Assembly: GCA_051418075.1 (NCBI GenBank)
Contig: JBPRGG010000125.1
Span: forward strand, 1-64,000
Source of the DNA: JBPRGG01 sp051418075
Lineage (GTDB): Bacteria > Bacteroidota > Bacteroidia > Cytophagales > Cyclobacteriaceae
Direction of reading: 5' to 3'
DNA length: 64,000 nt
A model generated the notes under the pieces. It was not told the DNA's origin, did not search any database, and saw only the letters and a program-made list of their open reading frames with translations. The position numbers were made by a program, and so were the translations under genes. Below, piece by piece: positions 22,372 to 31,693 of this stretch (the stretch's first letter is position 1; the number at the start of each line of letters is the position of its first letter).

Positions 22372-24513
22372 ATGCGTTGCCAATTTGATTATGTGGTTTT
22401 AAGTGATTTGAGGAAAATCTGTAGGATGTTTTTTTTATGGCTTAGCCTGGCCGGATGTTTGCCAGGCCAGGCACAGCCGGAAAATATCATAAAACATCCT
22501 TTGGACAGCGCTCACAGTCCTTATGTACTGGCCCATCGGGACAACCCGGTCATATGGTATCCTTGGGGAGAAGAAGCCTTTCAAAAAGCCCGGCAGGATG
22601 ATAAACTCCTGATCATCAGCATCGGTTTTGCCGCCTGTCACTGGTGTCATGTCATGGAAAGGGAAACCTTCATGAATACTACCGTAGCAGACTTCATGAA
22701 TCGATATTTTGTTCCGGTAAAAATTGACCGGGAAGAGCGACCGGACCTGGATCGCATATACAGCCAGGCGGCGGAAATTTTGACCGGCAACTCCGGATGG
22801 CCCCTCAACCTGGTGGCTTTGCCTGATGGGAAGCCATTTCTTTCCGGCACTTATTTCAGCCGTACTGACTGGCTCAAGATGCTGAAACAAACCCATAATT
22901 TATATGAAAAATCTCCTGAGCGGGTACATCAGCATGCCATGGCCTTATACCAACGGATTGGTGAGAAAAAGAAAATATCAGTTTTAGAGGAGCATTCATT
23001 CCGGAAGTCTTATCAGCAGGTATTTCAACAATGGCGCCCTTTGCTAGACCTGAATTACGGGGGCTTTAAGCAAATGCAAAAATTTCCCTGGCCTATGGCC
23101 TGGAATTATTTACTACAAAATTTTTATATGACCGGGAATGACCAGGCTCTTTCCGCTGTAACCAGGAGCCTGAATGAAATGCTCAGGGGAGGTATATATG
23201 ACCAATTAGGCGGAGGCTTCCATCGTTATAGTCTGGATGCCAGGTGGCGTATTCCTCATTTTGAAAAAATGCTGTATGATAATGCCCAGCTGGTACAGGT
23301 TTTGGCTGATGCCTACAAGCTTACCCTTAATCCAACTTATGCCAGGGTGATCAGACAAACCATGGATTTTATTCAAAGGGAACTTACCAGCCCCGGAGGT
23401 GGATTTTATGCCTCGTTGAATGCAGAAAGTGAAGGTGTGGAAGGCAAATATTATGTTTGGACCAAAGCTGATATTATTCAGAATATTTCAGATCCAGACC
23501 TTGATGTCTGGATGGACTTCTATGATATTAAGCCAGAGGGAAATTGGAAGAACGGTCAAAATGTTTTGTACAGGCCTTTGGAAGAATCACGATTTTTAGC
23601 CAGACATCAATTGAGCCCCAATGTATGGCGGCAAATTTTACAGCGGATCAATCAAAAGTTGTTTAAAATAAGGAAGGGGCGCGTTTTGACGGAAACTGAT
23701 TATAAAATCCTTACCAGTTGGAATGCCCTGATGATTGAGGGGTGTTTGGCCGCCAGCACTGCATTGAATGAGGATATCTATTATCAGATGGCTTTGAAAA
23801 ATGCTCAATGGCTGGACCAGCATATGGTCAAAAAAAATGGCCGGGTATACAGGTCATATGTAAATGACCGACCTTACCAGGAGGGGTTACTTTCCGATTA
23901 TGCCCAGTTGGCCCATGCTTATATTTTGCTTTATCAGGTCAATTTTGATATCTATTGGCTGGAAAGAGCCAGGATGATTGTCGATTATGCCCTGGTGCTT
24001 TTTAACCAACCTGATAGTCCATTGCTCTATGATAACAAAGATCATAAGCTGTTTCTAAGTTCCAGTGAACTGACTGATCAGCAAATCCCCTCAGCTAATG
24101 CCACCCTGGCCCGGACTTTATACTTATTGGGTAATTATTTTAACCAGCCAGCTTATCTCCAGCAAAGCGCCTCCATGCTGCACCTGGCAGGAGGTACTGC
24201 CGTGGCCGGAGGTCCGACCTACGCCAGTTGGGCTATTTTATTGGGATACCAATGGGGACCTGACCTGGAGATTGCCATCACAGGTGAACATGCCCTGGAA
24301 AAATCCGGGTGGTTAAGACAAAAGTATCTGCCCAATGCCCTTTGGATGGGAGGCAGAGAGGAAAACTTGCCTTTGTTGAAAAATAAGGTGGTAAAAAATC
24401 AAACCCTCATTTATGTCTGCCAGGACAAGACCTGCAAATTACCTGTTGCTTCTGCAGAGAAAGCCTGGGACATATTAAAAGCATTAGGTTATTTTTCTGA
24501 ATCAAACAAGTGA
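22372..24513 (+). CDS. DUF255 thioredoxin-domain lipoprotein (YyaL/SSP411-like)
   Basis: About 713 residues. The N-terminal thioredoxin-like domain has the family signature NPVIWYPWGEEAF, GFAACHWCHVME and REERPDLDR, followed by an (alpha/alpha)6 barrel with GGIYDQLGGGFHRYS and PHFEKMLYDNAQL. An ATG at 22372 is preferred over a TTG at 22309. From it, a hydrophobic stretch with lipobox LAGC (MFFLWLSLAGCLPGQAQ) points to a lipoprotein; an ATG at 22426 is a second option. The role of the family is unclear. Its 3' end overlaps that of hemA on the other strand by 25 bp. Confidence 0.88.
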   Translation: MRCQFDYVVLSDLRKICRMFFLWLSLAGCLPGQAQPENIIKHPLDSAHSPYVLAHRDNPVIWYPWGEEAFQKARQDDKLLIISIGFAACHWCHVMERETFMNTTVADFMNRYFVPVKIDREERPDLDRIYSQAAEILTGNSGWPLNLVALPDGKPFLSGTYFSRTDWLKMLKQTHNLYEKSPERVHQHAMALYQRIGEKKKISVLEEHSFRKSYQQVFQQWRPLLDLNYGGFKQMQKFPWPMAWNYLLQNFYMTGNDQALSAVTRSLNEMLRGGIYDQLGGGFHRYSLDARWRIPHFEKMLYDNAQLVQVLADAYKLTLNPTYARVIRQTMDFIQRELTSPGGGFYASLNAESEGVEGKYYVWTKADIIQNISDPDLDVWMDFYDIKPEGNWKNGQNVLYRPLEESRFLARHQLSPNVWRQILQRINQKLFKIRKGRVLTETDYKILTSWNALMIEGCLAASTALNEDIYYQMALKNAQWLDQHMVKKNGRVYRSYVNDRPYQEGLLSDYAQLAHAYILLYQVNFDIYWLERARMIVDYALVLFNQPDSPLLYDNKDHKLFLSSSELTDQQIPSANATLARTLYLLGNYFNQPAYLQQSASMLHLAGGTAVAGGPTYASWAILLGYQWGPDLEIAITGEHALEKSGWLRQKYLPNALWMGGREENLPLLKNKVVKNQTLIYVCQDKTCKLPVASAEKAWDILKALGYFSESNK

Positions 24514-25778
24514 TAGATCATCTCCAGATGTTGCTGATATCGGATGGGATCGTCTGCATTCTTTTTCAGCATTTTCACATGCTGCCGTACAATTTTATTG
24601 ATGATACTTTCCGTAAGGTAATTGATTTCCTTCAGGTTTTCTCCGGTAAAGCCGTTTTTAAAGCGTTCAATTTCATTCAGTCTCAGGATATCGAGTTGTT
24701 TCTTAAGTTTACCTGCCACTGTGGCCATGGAATATTTGGAATACCATTTTTTAAACTCAAGCACGTATTCTTCCACGATCCTGATACTTTTCGGTATTTC
24801 CTTTTTGCGCTTTTCCAGGTTCATTTCCACAACTTCCTGCAGGTCATCCAGGTTGTAAAGAAAAACACCATCAATCTCCTGCACCAGGGGATCAATATCC
24901 CGGGGCATGGCCAGGTCGATCATAAAAATGGGCTGGTGGTGGCGTTCCTTCATAATTTGCTTCATCAGTTCTGCCGTGATCACATGTTGCTGGCTGGCTG
25001 TGGCCGATATTAAAATATCTGACCGTTTTAGTACATCCGGCAACTGATCCATTGGATAAGCTTTACCGTTATAACTATCGGCTAATTTTTGAGCATTTTC
25101 AAAAGTGCGGTTTATAACATGGATATGCTTTACTTCATTTTCTACAAAATAATAGGCAGCCAGTTCGGCTGTTTTTCCTGCTCCCAATACCAGGATCTCC
25201 TTTTGCTGCAGTTGGTTAAATATTTTCCTGGCCAGTTCCACCCCGGCAAAACTTACTGAAACAGTACCATCACACAGAAAGGTTTCATTCCAGACCTGTT
25301 TTTTAGCTTGCATGGCAAAATTAAACAGCTTGTTGAGGATTGAATCCGTGGCATTGAGTTGGTGAGCCATTTCATAGCTGTCTCTTACCTGTCCGGAGAT
25401 CTGGGTTTCGCCTACAATTTGAGAATCAATACCGGAAATTACTTTAAAATAATGACTCACTGCTTCAAACCCTACTAACTGATAAGCGTAATCAGATTGA
25501 TCTAATAAATGATTACCTTTAAGCTGATCAAACCACTGAGCCACCTGGCCTAACTGTTTTTCTACTTCATCTGCGCTTAGATAGATTTCCGTACGGTTAC
25601 AGGTGGAAATGATCATGCACCCATCAACTTCAAATTGCTGAATTATAGATTTTATAGCCTGCTGCTGTTCCTCCTCATTCAAAGCCACCTGGTCCCGTAT
25701 TTCTACCGGGGCGGTTTTGTGTGATACACCGATCAACCCTAATGGAACAAATTCATTCATCTTATCAATACTCATCAA
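24489..25778 (-). CDS. hemA: Glutamyl-tRNA reductase
   Basis: 429 residues, the normal length. It converts glutamyl-tRNA to glutamate-1-semialdehyde in the C5 route to haem. The catalytic cysteine is C60 in STCNRTE, with the GVSHKTAPVEIRD start, the GETQISGQVRDSY stretch and the NADPH site LVLGAGKTAELAA. The C-terminal dimerisation domain is complete. The start at 25778 overlaps the stop of the upstream membrane protein gene (ATGA), so translation is coupled; an internal ATG seven codons in is possible. It converges on, and overlaps, the DUF255 gene. Confidence 0.96.
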   Translation of the reverse strand: MMSIDKMNEFVPLGLIGVSHKTAPVEIRDQVALNEEEQQQAIKSIIQQFEVDGCMIISTCNRTEIYLSADEVEKQLGQVAQWFDQLKGNHLLDQSDYAYQLVGFEAVSHYFKVISGIDSQIVGETQISGQVRDSYEMAHQLNATDSILNKLFNFAMQAKKQVWNETFLCDGTVSVSFAGVELARKIFNQLQQKEILVLGAGKTAELAAYYFVENEVKHIHVINRTFENAQKLADSYNGKAYPMDQLPDVLKRSDILISATASQQHVITAELMKQIMKERHHQPIFMIDLAMPRDIDPLVQEIDGVFLYNLDDLQEVVEMNLEKRKKEIPKSIRIVEEYVLEFKKWYSKYSMATVAGKLKKQLDILRLNEIERFKNGFTGENLKEINYLTESIINKIVRQHVKMLKKNADDPIRYQQHLEMIYHLFDSEK

Positions 25779-26599
25779 TAAAAACTATGAAACGAATCAG
25801 CAAAATAAACAACTATAGAAACAGTTAAAATCAAGGTCAGGAAGCCATAAATAAAAAAATAGGCGACATAAATACCTCTCCATCTGGTAGCTTTGGCTAA
25901 AACAAACACCATCACATAAAAGATCCAGATTACATCCGTCAATATTACTTTCAGGTCATTAGGCCAGAAAGTGCCTATTATTTTAAGGGCCTGGATATGC
26001 CCCTGTAAAATACCGATACCCAGTAAAATAATTCCGATAGTGACCGACCGCATACTCATTTTTTCCAGATAAGTAAGGGCTGGTAGTTGATTGAATAATT
26101 TGCCTAGTTTTCTTTCCTTAATATTTTTATTTTGAATTATATACATTAAACCATATAAAGCCGATAAAGCCAGGGCCGAATAGCCCATAATGGATACAGA
26201 AGCATGAATAGCAAACGAGGTTTGTTGCAGTAACTCATTGGTTTCCGGTTTCCAGTCAATGCTGAAGGTGGATATCAATTCAAAAATAAAAGCGAATGAC
26301 AGGATGAATATACCGGAACCCTTGTTTTTTATACTAAGCTCTATGATCATATATACCAATAAAACCGAAAAAGCCATAAAAGAAAATGCATCATGTACTG
26401 AAGATAACGGTATGGTTTTTAATGCAATGTGTCTGGTGGCAATTTCAACGGCATGTATGGCTAATAATCCGGCCAAAACCCAGGTGGATTTGTGAATTAT
26501 ACTTTTATTCCTGCCCTGGTAGATCAGATAGTAGAAGTAAATTCCACCTAAATATAAGAAAGGCAGCAAATAGCTTAAGATCTGACTAAATGTTTTCAT
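25775..26599 (-). CDS. CcsA/HemX-like cytochrome c assembly membrane protein
   Basis: 274 residues with about eight membrane helices. The pattern of the CcsA/ResC/HemX family is visible in the conserved histidines (AIHAVEIATRH, SFAIHASVSIMGY) and in tryptophan-bearing segments (KATRWRGIYVAYF). True CcsA carries a WGxxWxWD haem-handling loop, which is not seen here, so the HemX-like subgroup found beside hemA is more likely. It probably acts in haem delivery or in stabilising glutamyl-tRNA reductase. It overlaps hemA by 4 bp. Confidence 0.8.
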   Translation of the reverse strand: MKTFSQILSYLLPFLYLGGIYFYYLIYQGRNKSIIHKSTWVLAGLLAIHAVEIATRHIALKTIPLSSVHDAFSFMAFSVLLVYMIIELSIKNKGSGIFILSFAFIFELISTFSIDWKPETNELLQQTSFAIHASVSIMGYSALALSALYGLMYIIQNKNIKERKLGKLFNQLPALTYLEKMSMRSVTIGIILLGIGILQGHIQALKIIGTFWPNDLKVILTDVIWIFYVMVFVLAKATRWRGIYVAYFFIYGFLTLILTVSIVVYFADSFHSFY

Positions 26600-26843
26600 T
26601 TTAGCACCTGTTCACAAAAAGCTTATGTTGTATAACATAAACCGACAAATCTATAACATTATTACCTTAAAACGCCAAATTTAAACCAAATTATCAACTT
26701 CAGTGTTTCAATCCGAAGTTAAGAAAGGTGGTAACCTGAACTGGTGAAGTTCAGCCTGGTTTTATAATGTCGAAACATTAATTACAAATGTATAGTTTAT
26801 ACCTCATTCTATAATCAGGTGTCTAATTTATCAGTATTAAATT

Positions 26844-27193
26844 ATGTATTATTGCCGTGTCTACAGTGATGAACAGGGAGAAACACATTTCCAGGAGGTA
26901 GAGATCCAACTGGAGGATCAGGGATTGATTGGCCACTTATCCCGGAAATATCCGGTATCCACAATACAATTCAGAGAAAACTCAGCCGATTATGACTGGG
27001 ATTTCCATATTTGGCCCCGGCCCGTCAGTTTATTATTTTGCTGGATGGAGCCATTGAGATCACCACTAGTCTGGGAGAAGTCAGAACTTTCAGGGCCGGA
27101 GATATATTGTTGATGGAAGACACCTCTGGCAAAGGACATAAAACCAGGAATATAACCGATCAAAAACGTCATTCTATATTTATTGTATTATGA
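26844..27193 (+). pseudogene. Cupin-domain protein with a frameshift
   Basis: Two overlapping frames form one cupin. The first, from the ATG at 26844, runs to DYDWDFHIW near 27010; the second resumes as APARQFIILLDGAIEITTSL with GEVRTFRAGDILLMEDTSGK and ends at 27193. Loss of one base in the run around ATTTGG at 27010 breaks the gene. Related cupins are about 110 residues and continuous. It overlaps the dioxygenase ATG by 4 bp. It may be a true inactivation or a sequencing error. Confidence 0.75.
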
Positions 27194-28146
27194 ATCAATT
27201 AATTACAGGCTTACATCATGCAACTGCTATTGCGGCTGATCCTCAGCAAAACCTGGATTTTTATGCTGGGATCCTGGGCTTAAGACTGGTAAAGAAAACG
27301 ATTAATTTCGATGCGCCGGAGGTTTATCACCTTTATTATGGCAATCAGGAGGGAGCTCCCGGCACCATCATGACCTTTTTCCCTTACCGAGGCCTAAGAC
27401 GGGGTCGTAAAGGCAAGGGCCAGCTGACCACAACTTCCTTTTCTGTTTCCTCCGGCGCACTGGATTACTGGATGAAAAGATTAAAAAAATTTGATATAGC
27501 ATTTTCCCAACCCTGGGAAAGGCTGGACAGGGAAGTCTTCATTTACCTGGAGGATCCCGATGGATTGGGCCTTGAATTGGTGGCCAATGATCACGATCAG
27601 CGGGCTGGTTATAGTTATGGTCAGATCCCGCCGGAGCATGCGATTAAGGGGTTTCACACTGTAACCTTATCCATGGAAGACTATCAGCCAACTGCTGACC
27701 TGCTGATTCAGCTACTGGACCATCAACTGGTAGTTGAAAAAAACGACCGGTTACGCTTTTCACTCGGGGGAAATCCGGGAAACCTGGTGGATATTGTATT
27801 TAAAACTGATGATGTGCCTGGATTACCCGGGGCGGGGACGGTTCATCACCTGGCCTTTGCTACCCCGGATGATAAAACCCAATTAGAAGTACAGGAAAAA
27901 TTATTGAATGCCGGTTACCATGTAACCCAGGTACTGGATCGTCAATATTTTCATTCCATCTATTTCCGCGAACCGGGAGGAATTCTATTTGAGGTAGCTA
28001 CCAATCCTCCTGGATTTGCCAAAGATGAAACACTGGAGGAGCTGGGAACCAAATTGATGTTGCCTCCCTGGCAGGAAAACCATCGGAATAAAATAGCGGC
28101 TGGATTAGCAGAAATTAATTTTAATGCTAATAAATTTTATGATTAA
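27190..28146 (+). CDS. VOC-family ring-cleaving dioxygenase (MhqO-like)
   Basis: 318 residues with two vicinal-oxygen-chelate halves. The metal ligands of the typical pattern are in GLHHATAIA (about 7-15), GFHTVTLSM (about 154) and the glutamate in GILFEVATNPPGF near 270. The YHLYYGNQEGAPGTIMTFFP stretch and the LVKKTINFDAP motif are marks of the MhqO/MhqA group that helps degrade or detoxify quinones in Firmicutes. The gene overlaps both neighbours by 1-4 bp (ATGA, TAATG), so it is the middle of a coupled operon of cupin, dioxygenase and esterase. Confidence 0.85.
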   Translation: MNQLITGLHHATAIAADPQQNLDFYAGILGLRLVKKTINFDAPEVYHLYYGNQEGAPGTIMTFFPYRGLRRGRKGKGQLTTTSFSVSSGALDYWMKRLKKFDIAFSQPWERLDREVFIYLEDPDGLGLELVANDHDQRAGYSYGQIPPEHAIKGFHTVTLSMEDYQPTADLLIQLLDHQLVVEKNDRLRFSLGGNPGNLVDIVFKTDDVPGLPGAGTVHHLAFATPDDKTQLEVQEKLLNAGYHVTQVLDRQYFHSIYFREPGGILFEVATNPPGFAKDETLEELGTKLMLPPWQENHRNKIAAGLAEINFNANKFYD

Positions 28147-28757
28147 TGCATGAATATCAAATTTTTGAAAGAGGGCAAAAGCTAAGTAAGGCCAGCCAAG
28201 CTCTGATCCTGCTACATGGCAGAGGAGGCACAGCGGAAAACATTTTAAGCTTATCCGACCATTTTGCCGGAGATAATTGGTACGTGGCAGCGCCTCAGGC
28301 TACCAATTATACCTGGTATCCCTATAGTTTTATGGCTGCAGCTGATCAAAATGAGCCATGGCTCAGCAGCGCTTTATCTTTGCTGGATCGTTTGATTCAG
28401 GCGGTTGGCCAAAAGATCCCTTCCCGATCCATTTATTTGGCAGGGTTTTCACAAGGTGCTTGTCTAACAGCCGAATTTGCCGCCCGTAATCCAGTTCTAA
28501 TAGGAGGGGCGGCCATATTTACCGGAGGGTTGATCGGAGAAAAACCGGAATATGTTAATTATGATGGGAAATTCCAGGGCACTTCCATTTATTTAAGCAA
28601 CGGAGACCATGATCCCCATGTACCATTATCTCGATCTGAAGAAACCAAAAAGCAATTGATAAATATGGGGGCAAAGGTAAAGCTGGATATCCTGACTGGA
28701 AGACCCCACACGATTCTGCCGGAGGAAATAGAAAATGCCCGGAATCATGTTTTTTAA
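28146..28757 (+). CDS. Alpha/beta-hydrolase esterase (MhqD-like)
   Basis: 203 residues of the carboxylesterase/phospholipase (LysoPLA-like) group. HGRGGT near residue 25 gives the oxyanion loop, the nucleophile serine is in AGFSQGA (about 100), and the acid and histidine are in NGDHDPHVP and GRPHTI. It pairs with the MhqO-like dioxygenase as in the mhqNOD-type operons, where both are induced by quinones. Translation starts within the upstream stop codon (TAATG). Specific substrate unknown. Confidence 0.85.
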   Translation: MHEYQIFERGQKLSKASQALILLHGRGGTAENILSLSDHFAGDNWYVAAPQATNYTWYPYSFMAAADQNEPWLSSALSLLDRLIQAVGQKIPSRSIYLAGFSQGACLTAEFAARNPVLIGGAAIFTGGLIGEKPEYVNYDGKFQGTSIYLSNGDHDPHVPLSRSEETKKQLINMGAKVKLDILTGRPHTILPEEIENARNHVF

Positions 28758-28838
28758 TAAATCGATAATATTAATAAATATTTAATCAGTATTGGTTGGT
28801 GATCCTGTGGTAAAATATGAAGCTTTGCCAAAAAAACG

Positions 28839-29972
28839 ATGAAAAAATTTTATCTGATTACCATATTGTTTTTAATCTGGTTCATAGCTTGTGAGCAAAG
28901 CAAACAGGCACATGATCATCCTCATGAAGGGGATACAATATCAGCAGCAAGTAATGTGATGTCATCATATGAGCATAGGGAAGATCTGGTTGCTACCATT
29001 GCTTTCGGTTCCTGCGGTCACCAGGATCTGAACCAGCCGGTATTGTCCCTGGCGGCAGCTCATCAACCGGATCTCTTTATTTTTTTAGGAGATAACATTT
29101 ATGGTGATACTTACAGCATGGATACACTTCAGAAAAAATATGATCAACTGGGAGCTAAACCAGAATTTCAAAAGCTGAGAAATACCAGTCGAATTTTGGC
29201 TACCTGGGATGACCATGATTATGGCTGGAATGATTCAGGCCGCCATTATCCTTACAAGGAGGAGTCTAAGCAGATTTTTTTGGATTTTTGGCAAGTCCCA
29301 CAGGAAGATATTCGCAGGCAAAGACCAGGAATATATACCAGTTACATGTTTACTGATGGAACGCATCGGGTGCAGGTGATTATACTGGATCTACGTACAT
29401 TCAGGGATGATTTGCGCCGGTACCGGGGAGAACCAATGAATAAGGAGTTATATGATTATGAATTTGACTATTGGCCTTATGAAAAGGCGGACTCTACATT
29501 GATGGGGGAGGCCCAATGGAAGTGGCTGGAGCAACAATTCGGTATGCCGGCCGAACTTAGGATCATTGCCTCCAGTACACAATTTGGGATTTCGGCTAAT
29601 GGCTATGAAGCCTGGGCTAATTTTCCCCATGAGCAGCAGCGCATGCTGGACCTGATACAAAGAACCAAAGCCAATGGTGTGCTATTTGTTTCGGGTGATG
29701 TCCATTATGCTGAGATCTCCAGGATAAAAAAAGATGAAATGTATCCGGTATATGATGTCACTGCCAGCGGGATCACATCTACCTGGGGTTTTGCTACGCC
29801 TAATCACAATAGGATAGAAGGGCCGGTGATGGAGAATCATTTTGGCTTGATCAGTATCAATTGGCAAGACAATGATCCGGCAGTAAAATTACAAATTTAT
29901 GATGTACGTGATAGCCTGAGGATCAATCATGAGATAAAATTGAGTCAATTAAACCGGTGGTCCTCCAGCTAA
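28839..29972 (+). CDS. PhoD-like phosphodiesterase lipoprotein
   Basis: 377 residues. Lipobox FIAC gives a lipidated cysteine at 18, after which a histidine-rich linker (AHDHPHEGD) follows. The metallophosphatase core has FGSCGHQD, LGDNIYGD, TWDDHDYGWND and a metal-binding FVSGDVHYAE, which is the PhoD/alkaline phosphatase D pattern. It should hydrolyse phosphodiesters or phosphomonoesters at the cell surface or periplasm. It is in the same orientation as the mhq-like operon but 80 bp away, and ends at a bidirectional terminator. Confidence 0.85.
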   Translation: MKKFYLITILFLIWFIACEQSKQAHDHPHEGDTISAASNVMSSYEHREDLVATIAFGSCGHQDLNQPVLSLAAAHQPDLFIFLGDNIYGDTYSMDTLQKKYDQLGAKPEFQKLRNTSRILATWDDHDYGWNDSGRHYPYKEESKQIFLDFWQVPQEDIRRQRPGIYTSYMFTDGTHRVQVIILDLRTFRDDLRRYRGEPMNKELYDYEFDYWPYEKADSTLMGEAQWKWLEQQFGMPAELRIIASSTQFGISANGYEAWANFPHEQQRMLDLIQRTKANGVLFVSGDVHYAEISRIKKDEMYPVYDVTASGITSTWGFATPNHNRIEGPVMENHFGLISINWQDNDPAVKLQIYDVRDSLRINHEIKLSQLNRWSSS

Positions 29973-30000
29973 GTTCTTTTAATGATTAGATGGTAAATAA

Positions 30001-30029
30001 AAAAAGATCCTGCCTGACAGGATCTTTTT
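30001..30029. terminator. Bidirectional terminator
   Basis: AAAAAGATCCTG at 30001-30012 pairs with CAGGATCTTTTT at 30018-30029 around a CCTGA loop. The A- and T-runs make it functional in both directions, serving the PhoD-like gene from the left and the SusD gene from the right. Confidence 0.85.
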
Positions 30030-30059
30030 AATGTTAAATATTACTTATTGCGGAGTTAA

Positions 30060-31673
30060 CTATTGCCAGTACTCGTTTTGAGTTAGTTTCGGATTGAGTT
30101 CTATTTCCCTTCTTGCAATAGGCATGAACCAACTACCCGGATCAGAAACCCGGCTGATCAGTTGTTCTCGTCTGTTGCCATTAAAGCCTTCTGCTACTTG
30201 TTGCACCAGATAATGGTCTGCTGAAGAGGCAGTGGGTAAATTACCATTTATGTCCTTACTGGCCCTGATCAGGTCGAACCATCTTTTTCCTTCACCATGT
30301 AATTCTATCCATCTTTCATCCATGATAACATCTTCTACAGCTTTCCAGTCACCTTTAATACTGGCTCCATCTACATTGCCAAAATCGATAGGAGCAACCT
30401 TAGCCCTGGTTCTAACCTGATTAACCAGGCTGAATGCTTCTTCACTGGTACCACCGGAAAGCCGGTTTAAGGCTTCAGCCCGCATCAGCATGATGTCCGC
30501 CAGGCGATACATGATCCAGTTATTATCGTTGGTCCAGTTGTTCCTATGATCTTTACGGGTATATTGAGGCCAGTCGAAGAATCCTACATCATCACCTGGA
30601 ACTGATCCTCCGATGAATTTCCAGGCACCATGATACCACCAGGGTTCCATCATACCCCGACCACCGGAAACATAGTCACCGGAAGCTTTTACCAGGTTGA
30701 TGAATGAATTGGTATAGCCATATACAATGATTCCTTCAGAGAATGAGAAATACACATGACCACTGGCTTCATTTTCGCCCCAGTTGTACTGCAACTCAAA
30801 GATACTTTCATTAGTATTCTGTAAACCATCCAGAAAGTTGTTATAATAGGGTACGCCGGAAATGGTATAAATACCGCTGTCAATAATCTCCTTGGCCTGG
30901 TCAGCTGCTTTTTGATAGTCGGCCATCCACATGTAATAATCCACCAATAATGCTTTGGCAGCCATGGTAGTAGCTCTTCCCTTGGATTCCGCTGTTGATA
31001 AGGAAGGATCCGTGGGACTTCTCAAATAACCTGATTGAAGGGCGATATCAATGTCTGCTTTTACCTGGGCCAGTACATCCTGTTCTGAACTTTTTTCAAC
31101 TGTCAAATCTTCAGATGGGTCGATCGTAGGCTCCAGAATGATGGGTACTTCTTTCCACCATTGTGCCATTTTGAAATAATTCATGGCTCTGAGCAGGTGC
31201 AATTCGCCTAAATGATTTTTCATTTCAGCTTCGGTATAATCCGGATCTTTATCAACTACTGCGGGCAAATTCTTAATGGCCAGGTTGATCCGGTTGATCA
31301 GGGTATAAAAATGATTCCAGTTGGCATAAGTAATGTCCGGAGATATATCCTGATTGATCAGAGCCCCTCCATTGGGTACGCAGCAGCCAGTTCCGCCCCA
31401 TTGTACATTCATTCCACCGGCCCTCCAGTCGCCCAGGGCCATCCATCCGGAGGCCCAACTCCAGGAGTCGGTAGGACTGCCTGAAACAAGTCGTTGAAAT
31501 CCATCATATACACCGGCTACAGCAGATCGTGCATCCGTTCCATTTTGCCAATAGGTCGCTTCTGTAAATGAACTTACAGGGGGCTGTTCTACCACATCAC
31601 AGGATGTGGTAGCCAGGATCATGCCTGTAAAAAGAGCAATTACCGCTTTAAAGTTTATTTTTATTATTTTCAT
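30060..31673 (-). CDS. SusD/RagB-family nutrient-binding outer membrane lipoprotein
   Basis: 537 residues. A signal peptide ends with a cysteine at about 25 (ATTSC). The SusD fold is seen in the N-terminal TYWQNGTDARSAVAGVYDGF and the TPR-like helices with HLLRAMNYFKMAQWW, and near the C-terminus in the common RWIELHGEGKRWFDLIR. SusD proteins cap the SusC channel and bind the glycan at the surface. It is the last gene of the minus-strand cluster, 20 bp downstream of its SusC partner. The cluster contains only this one SusD for two SusC proteins. Confidence 0.95.
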   Translation of the reverse strand: MKIIKINFKAVIALFTGMILATTSCDVVEQPPVSSFTEATYWQNGTDARSAVAGVYDGFQRLVSGSPTDSWSWASGWMALGDWRAGGMNVQWGGTGCCVPNGGALINQDISPDITYANWNHFYTLINRINLAIKNLPAVVDKDPDYTEAEMKNHLGELHLLRAMNYFKMAQWWKEVPIILEPTIDPSEDLTVEKSSEQDVLAQVKADIDIALQSGYLRSPTDPSLSTAESKGRATTMAAKALLVDYYMWMADYQKAADQAKEIIDSGIYTISGVPYYNNFLDGLQNTNESIFELQYNWGENEASGHVYFSFSEGIIVYGYTNSFINLVKASGDYVSGGRGMMEPWWYHGAWKFIGGSVPGDDVGFFDWPQYTRKDHRNNWTNDNNWIMYRLADIMLMRAEALNRLSGGTSEEAFSLVNQVRTRAKVAPIDFGNVDGASIKGDWKAVEDVIMDERWIELHGEGKRWFDLIRASKDINGNLPTASSADHYLVQQVAEGFNGNRREQLISRVSDPGSWFMPIARREIELNPKLTQNEYWQ

Positions 31674-31693
31674 TTCTTTGTTATTTAACAGGG

